Part shown: piece after piece, positions 15,601 to 23,453 of the stretch | Position numbering within the stretch: position 1 is the first letter of the stretch | How the letters are laid out: the number at the start of each line of letters is the position of its first letter | Assembly: GCA_949987705.1 (NCBI GenBank) | Contig: OX465283.1 | Span: 2,956,207 to 3,020,206 of the forward strand | DNA length: 64,000 nt | From: Thereva unica | Lineage: Eukaryota; Arthropoda; Insecta; Diptera; Therevidae | Reading direction: 5' to 3' | Made by a program: the position numbers and the translations under genes | Notes under the pieces: model-generated | Seen by the model: only the letters and a program-made list of their open reading frames with translations | Database searches by the model: none | What the model was told of the DNA's origin: nothing

Positions 15601-18600
15601 CTATGTACGTACTTACATATGTTTTGTGCGTTGCCGCGCAAAAAATTTATTTGTGTTTTGAGTGGTTTTTTGGTATCTGTGGGGATTTTGTTTATTTTTT
15701 GAGTCGTCTGATGGTGATAGGGATAGGAAATTTGTTGAATTTCATAATTAATGCAAAATTATATGTTTTCCAAATTGTAGTAATGAGATTAGTACCTAAA
15801 ACAAAGAGACGATCTGTAGGATAGAAAAATAATACACAGATCACACAACCGCCATTGCGCGTGTGTCTGTCACCAGCTTTAACACGAGTTTTTGCGGAAC
15901 GTATCCTTCGCGTAATGAGCAGTATTACTATATTTAGATATATGTGACGTAACAAACGTATTTAGATATATGTGACGTTCTGAATCACGCACGACGACTT
16001 AGAAAACCGAGTCAACCCTTTCATTGAGAAGCTGTTAAGCAAATACAACATCGGCCACCTCACGACCTTTGTGGAGAGTGCTTAAGTTTAGTAACTTAAG
16101 ACGGTATTCCTATGATGGAAGAGCTAATGAGTCTTCCCAAGCAAGATGACTCAGTGAGAATCGAACGAACTTTCGTAGAAGCGATACAATACTTCCAACA
16201 TGCGTAGTGAGGAGATCAAATCTGGGATGACAAGAGAAATGTAAAGGTGTTTAGTGATCAAGGGGTTGTTAAATTCCTTGGACCACCTTTTAATAAAGTC
16301 AGCTAATGGAAGATAGAATTCGTTGCGGCAAACGAACTGTCGTCGTTTTCATCGATTTCAAATCCGCTTTCGATTGCATCGATTGGAACAGCTTGTGGAG
16401 AATTTTGGAAACCGAACACGTGCCATTGAGAATCATCAAACTTTTCGAAGCGTCGTACGATGGCTCAACCAGCAGCGTTCGTATTCGAAGCGAATTATCC
16501 GAGGAGTTCCCGATTCAAACGGGTGTCCGACTTCTCTTCAATGTTGTGATCGACGCGATTATGCGTGAAGAATTCGATGGACGACTCGGAGTTCGATACG
16601 ATGACAACAACTTCGTAACCGACTTAATGTTCGTCGACGCTAGCGCCGTCTTCGCCGACACGGATGCCGAAGCAACGGACTTCTTATACGACATTTCCCA
16701 CATTGCCCAGTCATACGGGTTAAAAATCAATGCAGAGAAGACCAAAGTGCTCACAACGGACGGATCGAGGACCAGTGTTCACCTCGATGGAACCCAAATC
16801 GAACAGCTTTCGAGGTTCAAATATTTGGGATCATTGGTTGAGGAAACGAAAGTAGCATCGACGTCCGACGTTCACAGCCGCATCGGCCAGGCAACAGCAA
16901 CATTCGCCTCGCTCAAGTGGTGCATATGGAAACGAACAAATATTTCCATCAAAACAAAAGTACGCCTTTACCGAACGTTGATCCTTCCTTCCTTCCGGAC
17001 GAATCGTGAATAGAATTCGAGACCCAGCGGCACCGACAGCAGCGTATCCGTTGCGGGGACGTCCCGCTCGGACCACCAGCTAATGGATGAAAGAAGAAGA
17101 ATAAAACCCAGAACTAAACTACCCTTGGAGGAAATATAGTTAATGTGAGTGGAAAAATCCAGGTTAATATCAAATTTAATCCCGAGATCTTTATGGTTGC
17201 AGTTTTGGATCCACGGAAAAGTATTTGGTAGGTCCTGTCAGCTAAATAAGACTGAAACCATACCAACTTATCATAGACGCTTTCAAATTTAGAAAATAGA
17301 GAGCTCAGCGCATTATGTTTTTGTGCTCCTGTTATTGACATTCAATATCAGTCCGAACACGCTTCGTGCTCCTTTTGATATCATCCAGTTAAGGATAAAG
17401 AGAGGGCGAGGAACTAAAAGTAGAGGAAGAAGTGGCAACAGGATTAATAATCGCCGAAAGTATGTCGTCGATCGAGTCAAAGGCTGTTGCAACCCGAGAA
17501 GAAATTTCCTGGGATTTGTTCATCAGAGCAGCCGAATTGGATGCAACAGATGCAAGGATGTCCGATAACTAGTGTCCGACCGAAGCTTTGGCTTCGACCG
17601 ACTTCGGTCAAAAACACACCTTCGGGCGCACGTTCGGCTTCGACCAAATAACCCGAAGGTTTGGAATGTTCCACATTAAATAAAACATTGTATTTCGCTG
17701 CCACCTAAAGTGTAACATTTTTTAGAGAGCTCAGGGGAAAATAGCTGTAAATAAACTAAAAGAAAAGTGAGTTAACTAACCTGCAACAACCGAATCATTC
17801 TTAATTGTTCTCCTAACAATCATAATTGCATCATGTAGTGAACGTTCAGTCTCTTCAAGAAATTGTTCAGCGCCCCCACGAAGAACTAGGGTGCAAGTCT
17901 TAGCATTTGGGCATCCTAAAAGTGAGCAGTATTAACGCCTGTGAACAACAAACATCCCAAAATAAAATGTCCTTACCTTGGAAAATATTAAATCTATCTC
18001 CGCCAATCTGCCTTTCCTCAAAATAGTCGCATGATCCTAATACTTTATTGTTAATATCCTGAACGGTGGTCATAATAGCACCGCCGCAGGCCTTCATTGT
18101 TCTTTTCATGTCCTCCTCTGGAACGCGGCCAGCGCAGAACATATCACGATCAGCGAAATATTGGGTTGCAACATCACCGATTGGAAGTTTTGATAAAACG
18201 ACATTCGCGCCCGATTCATGGATTTTAGCTAGTTTTGCGTACAAGATCTTCCATTCTGCATCCACAATTTTCTGATATTCCTTAACATTGTCAACGCGGA
18301 TTTCAGCATTGTCACGTTCCGCCTTCAATTCCAATTCAATATTTAAAAGAGCTATTTTACAATCTTTGTATGATTTTGGCTGCATTTCAAACCCAGCATA
18401 TGAGAATGTTTTCTTGAATGCTACTCCAGAAACTAAGAGAGACTCCTCGAGTGCTCCACCCTTTACTTTCTTAATACCAATCATATTAAGTGGCAAAAGA
18501 TCATCTAAGGATAAAACGGCATCAACCACCATCTTCGAGAAGAAACCCTTCTGTTGGTGAATTAATTTCGAGCTCATTGCTGTGGCGGCGCATTTTTCAA

Positions 18601-19469
18601 GCAGGGACCTTTGTTCACTGGTGGATGCCTTCTCAATTTTTACAGCCATCTCGTTGATTTTCACAATGCAGAGGGCAAGAGCTTTGCGAATTGCTTTTAT
18701 GATTATGCGAGGATGTACCCCTTCCTCTGCAAATGGTTTGACTTGCTTTAGGAACTCACCAGCTAGTAGAACAACGCTAGTTGTACCATCTCCAACCTAC
18801 AATTTTTCTTTTATTTTTATATCTCATCGGCTAAACAAAGGGAATCTTACCTCTGCATCCTGAGATTTTGCGATATCAACTAAAGTCTTAGCAGCTGGAT
18901 GAACAATGTCTAGAAGCTTCATAATAGTTGCTCCATCATTTGATATTGTAGCTTTTCCACCATTGTCCACAATTAATTTGTCCATTCCACGAGGACCTAA
19001 GGTTGTTCGTACGGCATCCACCACGGCCTGGCAGGCTGTGATATTGGACAACAATTGGGACTTACCCTGTGAGGTGTCTGTCCCTTCTTTAAGTAATACG
19101 ATTTGTGGTTGCTGAAAATATATAGAACATTTTCGTAATTGAGTAAAACATGGCTAGGTGCTGACTAATAAACATGAAAAGTGTCGGTGGTGACTTGACC
19201 ACAAAGGTGTGACACAAAAAGTGAGGTTAGAAATTTTTTCCGAACATATTTTAAGCATTTAAGACTGTTTAATCGTTTAAAAACAATTTGTTTAGCTTAA
19301 TTTAATCTAGTTTTATTGATTTCATCAACCCCCAGAAAATCTACATCAAATTATTCCAGAAAAAGCAAACTGATTTCGGCCTATATAAAAATCATAAGTA
19401 ACACAATAAAAAACAATCGTACATAGAGGGACAAGATTTTAACAAATAATTTTTGCACTTTCTCACCAT
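601..19469 (-). CDS. CCT7: T-complex protein 1 subunit eta (CCT7), 3' end off window
   Basis: One of the eight subunits of the cytosolic chaperonin TRiC/CCT, which folds actin, tubulin and other clients with ATP. Exons read on the minus strand: 19467-19469 (the ATG alone, followed by gtgaga), 18851-19111, 17977-18796, 17781-17915 and 601-789. All junctions are GT-AG and keep frame, giving about 469 of the roughly 545 residues usual for the family. Visible landmarks are the [18 protein letters not shown]-terminus, [17 protein letters not shown] at the start of exon 3, the long apical domain in exon 3, and [15 protein letters not shown] in exon 5. The ATP-site GGG motif is assembled across the 17-kb fourth intron (GCA G | GC GGA GGT). 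The last part (GTWYGVD onward in the family) is not in the window, since a donor gtgagt follows position 601. Identification is very firm. The ATG-only first coding exon is inferred from frame and splice sites. Confidence 0.95.
1567..1680. mobile_element. Fold-back MITE, CTGTGTTGAAAGTCG family, copy 1
   Basis: Inverted arms: CTCTGTGTTGAAAGTCG on the left, and CGACTTTCAGCACAGG on the right. The centre reads as near-palindromic stretches of GACTCAAAAGTC and ACGACTTGTCACGAC type. A partial extra copy of the left arm lies just upstream at 1493-1515. Related copies are at 9921-10030, 46291-46412 and 60821-60923. It has no coding capacity. The class is not established. Confidence 0.6.
2150..3190 (-). 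mobile_element. Degenerate R1/LOA-type non-LTR retrotransposon, RT to C-terminal region
   Basis: Minus-strand translation, with frame breaks and stops, gives the typical C-terminal reading of R1-like LINEs: a [14 protein letters not shown] block (around 2570-2620) followed by [18 protein letters not shown] and a downstream PLNIH stretch (2330-2500). Farther upstream on the same strand are fragments resembling the RT palm. It is clearly dead. The clade assignment is from motif memory, so R1 versus LOA is uncertain. The 3180-3700 stretch may be its 5' continuation. Confidence 0.6.
6440..7770 (-). mobile_element. RTE-type LINE fragment: endonuclease to start of RT
   Basis: Minus strand, several frames. 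[19 protein letters not shown] near 6600-6650 is the classic start of the LINE reverse transcriptase. Upstream of it is a [19 protein letters not shown] linker. At 7040-7770 are remnants of an APE-type endonuclease: a [14 protein letters not shown] block, [12 protein letters not shown] and [11 protein letters not shown] segments. Stops and frameshifts throughout show it is inactive. The 3' half of RT is missing here; the fragment at 16306 covers that part for a related element. Confidence 0.65.
9921..10030. mobile_element. Fold-back MITE, CTGTGTTGAAAGTCG family, copy 2
   Basis: Arms CCTGTGTTGAAAGTCGAGTC and its inverse CACGACTTTCAGTACAGG. The right side continues into TAAACTCAACTTAG, the inverse of the left flank of copies 1 and 3, so the element orientation is reversed here. 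Confidence 0.6.
10101..10227. mobile_element. Small fold-back element
   Basis: Arms GTGTTTAGAC (10101-10110) and GTCTAAACAC (10218-10227), with a second inverted match inside: TTGTTGATGAAGG near 10142 against CCTTCATCAACAA near 10190. It is non-coding and hairpin-forming. No clear target duplication was seen. Confidence 0.5.
10335..10415 (+). repeat. 3' tail of an RTE-type LINE
   Basis: The stretch GCGTATCCGTTGC-GGGA-GTCC-GCTCGGACC, followed by AGCTAA and an A/G-rich tail, is shared with 17039-17100, where it closes the RTE element at 16306. It is probably a 5'-truncated insertion reduced to its 3' end. Confidence 0.5.
10919..11005 (-). repeat. LINE 3'-terminal tail (R-W-R type), minus copy
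   Basis: The sequence GGCTCTAAAACCGAGATCC, reading to CTGGCCTCTCGCAAC, is the inverse of the tails at 22645-22803 and 24985-25145. Those translate as a degenerate LRWKDGV..DARSLG..NW....RDRWR block typical of LINE C-termini. This copy is short and decayed. Confidence 0.35.
13690..13990 (+). mobile_element. RTE-like LINE fragment, RT thumb region
   Basis: Plus-strand reading contains [20 protein letters not shown] followed by [24 protein letters not shown]. This is the standard post-RT block of RTE/CR1-type elements, where an I/R-L-x-x-x-N-x-A-Y-x-x-L pattern precedes YKT-x-x-x-P-x-L-T-Y-x-S-E-T. It breaks down soon after. Confidence 0.6.
14183..14356. mobile_element. Tc1/mariner-type MITE with TA duplication
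   Basis: A 174-bp element flanked by TA on both sides (14181-14182 and 14357-14358). Terminal inverted repeats begin CAGTAGAAACTCTTTATAAC on the left and, read inversely, CAGTAAAACCCCTCTATAAC on the right. The TA target and CAGT(A/G)-rich ends are typical of mariner-derived MITEs. It is non-coding. Confidence 0.75.
14635..14915 (+). mobile_element. Jockey/CR1-type LINE fragment, start of RT
   Basis: The reading [20 protein letters not shown], followed by PMVLNKF, matches the opening block of Jockey/CR1 reverse transcriptases (K-x-x-G-P-D-x-I-P-x-x-x-L). An isolated, truncated relic. Confidence 0.55.
15430..15985. mobile_element. Probable MITE remnant with GGGGCCATCCATAAATTACG end
   Basis: The left end GGGGCCATCCATAAATTACG followed by TCAC, with a C-rich run (15471-15483), is a form seen on many arthropod DNA-transposon relics. 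A matching right end is not clear: the candidate lies in TGACGT repeats at 15940-15975, where a stretch of about 20 bp (ATTTAGATATATGTGACGT) occurs twice in tandem. Boundaries are tentative. Confidence 0.35.
16285..17100 (+). mobile_element. RTE-type LINE fragment: RT domain and 3' end
   Basis: Long reading from 16306 with [16 protein letters not shown] (RT motif), an internal deletion where QGC..SP should follow the QTGVR motif, [11 protein letters not shown], a damaged active-site box (FVDAS in place of xADD), [12 protein letters not shown], a RFKYLGSLV block and [11 protein letters not shown]. It ends in the GCGTATCCGTTGCGGGGACG tail and an A/G-rich stretch. The missing catalytic aspartate and the deletion mark it as inactive. 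A related RT copy lies at 58290-59010 on the other strand. Confidence 0.75.
17114..17341 (-). mobile_element. Jockey-type LINE fragment, RT middle
   Basis: Minus reading with [20 protein letters not shown] and [10 protein letters not shown], the conserved Jockey block before the V-P-Q-G-S-x-L-G-P-L-L-F motif, which is missing. Truncated at both sides. Confidence 0.6.
17900..19115 (-). other. CCT7: CCT7 exon cluster (exons 2-4, with short introns)
   Basis: This block carries most of the chaperonin coding sequence and only short introns (18797-18850 and 17916-17976), in contrast to the giant intron that follows. Upstream, 19112-19466 is the first intron and the ATG exon lies at 19467-19469. 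No clear promoter element was recognised in 19470-19770. Confidence 0.8.
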
Positions 19470-19774
19470 TTTTTAGTTTTTATTATTTAAATAATTATAG
19501 ACGATATGGAAAATTTTCAAATACAAAACGCATCGGCTCTTCACGCGGGCACAAAATATGACTTTTTACAAGCAGAAGAACTTAACGAGTCAAATGCGTT
19601 TTTAACGAAAACATCAAATTAAATTTGTTTTCTTTAAAGGTGGCGCTTGCCTCGCTATAAAGTAAATTATTTTTAATGTTTGGTTATGTCCACAATACCG
19701 TTGAATGCAAATAAATGTTTTTTAAATAAATTCCGCTATATTCTAATAAACAAATTTTGATTTGATTTATGAAA

Positions 19775-20745
19775 GGAAGAAGCAGCTAATATGATTGAGG
19801 ATATGAGAAGACAAGGCCTTACAGAGGAGTCGAAAAACCCTTGGATGTCTCCCGTGGTTCTAGTCAGAAAGAGAGATGGTAGTACAAAGTTTTGCGTGGA
19901 TTATCAACGGTTAAATGTTATCACTAAAAATGATAGCTACCCCATTACCTCGTATCGATGACACACTGGATAGTTTGTCTGGAGCTCAATGTCAGTTGAG
20001 AGTCGAGAGTGAAGTCGAAATTCACCCTGAGGACCGAGAAAAGACAGCTTTCTCTGTAGGAAACGGCTTGTGGCAGTTTACAGTTACGCCGTTTAGACTG
20101 TGTAATGCTCCAGCATCATTCGAACGACTGATGGAATGCGTCTTGCAAGGACTGACATGGAAGACATGGTTTATTTGAACGATATTATCGTCGTTAGAAA
20201 AAGTTTCGAGCAATACTTGGGCAATCTACGAGAGGTTTTCCAAAAGTTTAGGCCTGCCCAACTGAAACTCAGCCCCAAAAAGTGCGTGCTATTGGCTATA
20301 ATAGGTTACTACAGTAGAGCGCTGTCAAAATTCGGAGAGGATTACGGTGTCACGAGAAGAGAACTGTGACAATCGTGAATTCAACTAAACAGTTCTACGG
20401 CAAATCTTCGTTCTTCGAACGGATCATGCAGCATTAAAATGGTTGATGCAATTCAAAAATCCTAACGGGCAAGTGGCAATATGGATACAGAGACTTCAGT
20501 CCTACGACTTCAATATACATAGGCCACAGAAAGGGAAGAAACCATGGAAATGCAGATGCACTCTCCGGGCAACCATGCGTACCAGATTGCAAACATTGTC
20601 GGCACATCGAGGAAAAGTGTCAAAGAACCATAGAAGATCAGGGACTCCAAAACGCTCAACGCGACGATCCAGATATTTCTCCGATTCTGACATGGAAGGA
20701 ATACAAGGAGAAGCCTGAATGGAAGGACATTTCAGAGAGGAGCGA
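19775..20745 (+). mobile_element. Broken Ty3/gypsy LTR retrotransposon, pol fragment
   Basis: Plus-strand frames give PWMSPVVLVRKRDGSTKFCV, DSYPLPRIDDTLDSLSGA-like, HPEDREKTAF, a WQFTV.PF.LCNAPASFERLM block and LTWKTWFIYL. The active-site box reads YLND instead of YxDD. RNase H pieces follow (GVTRREL, DHAALKWLMQFKNP, WIQRLQSYDF). A deletion removes the FSTLDL/SGYW part, and several frameshifts are present. No LTRs were found next to it. A probable integrase end of the same kind of element is at 24345-24840. Confidence 0.75.
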
Positions 20746-21059
20746 AACCTAAAGAGCTATTGGACGCAATGGGATTCATTGCGCATCGAGGGACGAATAT
20801 TGAAGCGCAAATGGGAAACCGCGTACGGTGTTTATTGATGTTTTTTTTGTCGGAAAAGTTCGTCTGACTAAAACCTATATGACTAAAAAACAGGATCTTC
20901 TACAATACAGGCCACGACAACAACTAACTTATGCTGGGTGACTGCTGGCTTGTGTACAAGGGCCTATGATGCCCTACACTACTTCAACAGAATAAATAAC
21001 TAAAAATACTTTTCACATTTTCTACTTTATTGAAAAACTTAATGTATTCGTATAAAAAA

Positions 21060-21065
21060 TTTATT
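21060..21065 (-). promoter_or_regulatory. Polyadenylation signal AATAAA for the 21116-21721 gene
   Basis: AATAAA on the minus strand about 50 bases after the stop codon, a normal distance for a 3' UTR signal. Confidence 0.5.
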
Positions 21066-21115
21066 ACCAAGGAAAAAGTTTAGTTTTTAAAAACAAAATC
21101 TTCTGCGTGCGTTTT

Positions 21116-21721
21116 TTATGTCGGATTTAGCATCTTTTTAATAACCACTTCATCTACTTGGATATTAGCAAATTTCTTGTCAATACTTCCATCCATATCG
21201 AAAATTTCCTCTGGTGGCAATGAAGTTTCAATTTCATTTAGCGCAAATAACTTTCTAGCATCCTTTCTAAATTCGGCTATCTTCTGCTGGATCTCCTCGT
21301 GCGCTGTTATAAAATTAGATATTGATACAATCGCTTTACTGCGGAGCTCTCTTTCCTTAATCTGGTTGATCTCACTTAGCAGGCGCAAGAACACAAAGTC
21401 GGCATATCTCTTCTTCACCTCAAGGCGAGTTAAATCCTCGAACCATTCGATTGAATTTGTATTTAAAGCGAACAGAAAGAATGCCATCACTAGCTTGATC
21501 ACTAAAACTGTTAAAAAGCAAAGGATAAATAGGTTCTCGTATTCCTTGTACAGTTCGTGGAAGGTCCTTGTCCAGTAAATGAAGTCGCGGTCGCGGTAAA
21601 CGTATTCAATGTGTAAAAACGCCACTGTTGTTATTGCCATTATCGAAACCAGGAATATGATGTGGTAATATCTTAAGAAGAAGTTATAAATAGCTGATTT
21701 TGCTCTATTTATGTTAATCAT
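21116..21721 (-). CDS. Uncharacterised two-helix membrane protein, 201 aa, intronless
   Basis: I do not recognise the family. The predicted protein starts MININRAKSAIYNFFLRYY. It has two clear hydrophobic segments, about residues 18-37 (IIFLVSIMAITTVAFLHIEY) and 64-86 (LFILCFLTVLVIKLVMAFFLF). A short charged loop separates them, rich in R, D and Y. A long polar, Lys/Glu-rich tail follows (about 92-201) that looks helical and could be coiled coil (FLRLLSEINQIKERELRSK). With no signal peptide cleavage site evident, a hairpin in the membrane with both ends in the cytoplasm is the simplest topology. Its length, uninterrupted frame, ordinary codon use and a polyadenylation signal 50 bases downstream argue for a real gene. 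It lies between a gypsy relic and a LINE-littered stretch, so a lineage-restricted or retroposed origin is possible. Confidence 0.7.
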   Translation of the reverse strand: MININRAKSAIYNFFLRYYHIIFLVSIMAITTVAFLHIEYVYRDRDFIYWTRTFHELYKEYENLFILCFLTVLVIKLVMAFFLFALNTNSIEWFEDLTRLEVKKRYADFVFLRLLSEINQIKERELRSKAIVSISNFITAHEEIQQKIAEFRKDARKLFALNEIETSLPPEEIFDMDGSIDKKFANIQVDEVVIKKMLNPT

Positions 21722-21983
21722 TTTTGACGAATTGAGTTTTCTAAAAAGTAATTTTTTTGAAGGACTGCAAATTTAGGTATTTTGATCGAGTAACTGTCAA
21801 ACAATTTATAACGACTACTAGATATGGGCTGCTGTATGTAAATCGTTTTGTTTCGAGCAAAATAAAAATTATATGCTTATTAAGGTGGGTTATGTTTAGT
21901 TTAATCCGGTTACTTAAAGTGTGCACTTTCGTTTTCATTTTTATGTCTTTTAGCGCTCGAATCATCAAGTCGTAAGGATGGAA

Positions 21984-22035
21984 ATCGATTGGCCACAGCG
22001 AAGGATGGAAATCGATTGGCCACACCTTGCGGCGC
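21984..22035. repeat. Tandem duplication of about 29 bp
   Basis: The unit AGGATGGAAATCGATTGGCC occurs twice in direct succession at about 21976 and 22005. After the second unit comes CCTTGCGGCGCGAAAAC, a short string also found near 9258. Confidence 0.6.
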
Positions 22036-22059
22036 GAAAACAAAAATCTAGCCAAGACT

Positions 22060-23450
22060 TAGAACAACATGGACGAGAAGCTTATTAGCAAAGGCTGCAG
22101 CAACTAGGAGATCCTCGACGGAGCTGAAAGCTGTTTCACAAAACAGAGCCCGCTGGAGAGCTGCTTCCGCACTATGTCCCATTAAGGATTAAAGGAGCAC
22201 AAGAAGAAAAAGCGTGGAAAAAGAAAATGTCAGAGCTAGAATTCCCTCAAAGCAATCAAGAAGTCTTACAAGGAACATAAAAACCATCAGGTTGCGTAGA
22301 CTTAATAGGAAATATTATAAGAAAGATAAGTATAGATACTAACTCGATGGATCGAGTATAAGCACCAAAAAATAAGCTTAGACATAACTTACCAGCAAGA
22401 AATAATTAAAGTCAGTAATAGCACTTTTGCAGCGAAGATAGTCGACGCTCAGCAAAACTCCACAAATCATTCGAGAAAGGTATTTCGTATGATCTCGAGT
22501 CTATAAAGAGGACCAATGGATTTTACAAACAAGCAAGCGAGTAAACCTTGATAGCATTACTTTAAGTACAGAATTCCTTCCCAGGCACAACTTTATAGTC
22601 GAAAAAGGGCGATACGCTAAGACCTATGGGTTGCTACAGCAAGAGAGACCCAACCTTCGCTGGAAGGATGGCGTGGACCAGAACGCTCAGAGCTTAAGGA
22701 TGCCAAACTGGATGACATCGGCTCAGAATCGGGACCGGTGGAGAGAACAGTTGCGAGAAGTCAGGACCGGATCCCGGTTGTAGTGCCGTTAAAGAAGAAG
22801 AAAGGCGGCCTGGTGAAAGCAAAAGCTCTGTTCAAGCATGAATCAATCAGGAAAACGGTCCGGTGGTTTAAACCATACAAATTCCTTAGAGTAAACGTCT
22901 CGCCAATTCCGCTGGACGAGGGTTATGACTCCTTTCTCGCTCCACTTCATTATCCTACGAGTTTCCTACGTGTATATGGGTTGTATCCTACCTTTTTTGG
23001 GAAATAAGCATTCAAACCCAAGCCATAGCACTGATTACACCCCTTGAAGACAATGAAGAAAATTGTCGACTAGTCGGCAACTGTTTGCTTTCTTCAGGAC
23101 GAGTAAATAAAGGAATTGTGTTGTCGGCCTTCCTTGATATTGTGAAAGCATTTGGCAGCACATCCTCGATTCTATAACTAAGGTAGGTAGGCGAGACCTA
23201 AGCAGCACTTTGTGGGACTGATCCATTCTTTGTTGAATCAGCACTTTGTTGTTGATCTCATAAAATAATAGTCTTTCAAGTTCAAGTATGCGATTATGAA
23301 AATTTAAGAAGAACTCTGATGAAAAGAACAACTAATTGTAAAGAACAACTTCCTCGTTGAAATTTAATTTAATAAGTAAACGCCGTACATAAATACAGTG
23401 CTGTATTGATCACCCACTATGGGCACATTATAAAAAAATCATGCATCATT
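22060..23450. other. Intergenic stretch with LINE tail
   Basis: No host gene recognised. A LINE 3' tail lies at 22645-22803. The rest shows short ORFs without recognisable motifs and a moderately GC-richer texture than its surroundings, which fits old transposon sequence. Confidence 0.4.
22645..22803 (+). repeat. LINE 3'-terminal tail, copy A
   Basis: Closely similar to 24985-25145: both run through GCTCAGAGCTTA, GGATGCCAAACTGGATGACA, TCAGAATCGGGAC and GGTGGAGAGAAC to a (GAA)-rich end. Read with frame shifts, it gives the LRWKDGV...NW....RDRWR C-terminal block of RTE-like LINEs. Two decayed minus copies are at 10919 and 26953. Confidence 0.55.
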
Positions 23451-23453
23451 CGT

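Larger units (their letters stand above)
790..17780 (-). other. Giant CCT7 intron 4 (about 17 kb)
   Basis: Bounded by donor gttagt at 17780 and acceptor ctaaaaag at 790. The flanking codons join into the conserved [11 protein letters not shown] stretch. The intron holds R1-, RTE- and Jockey-like LINE fragments, fold-back and Tc1-like MITEs and low-complexity DNA, listed separately. No host coding exon was recognised inside it. The stretches 3700-6440, 7780-9900, 10420-13650, 14920-15430 and 15990-16290 show nothing but AT-rich DNA, short ORFs and faint repeat debris. Confidence 0.85.
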
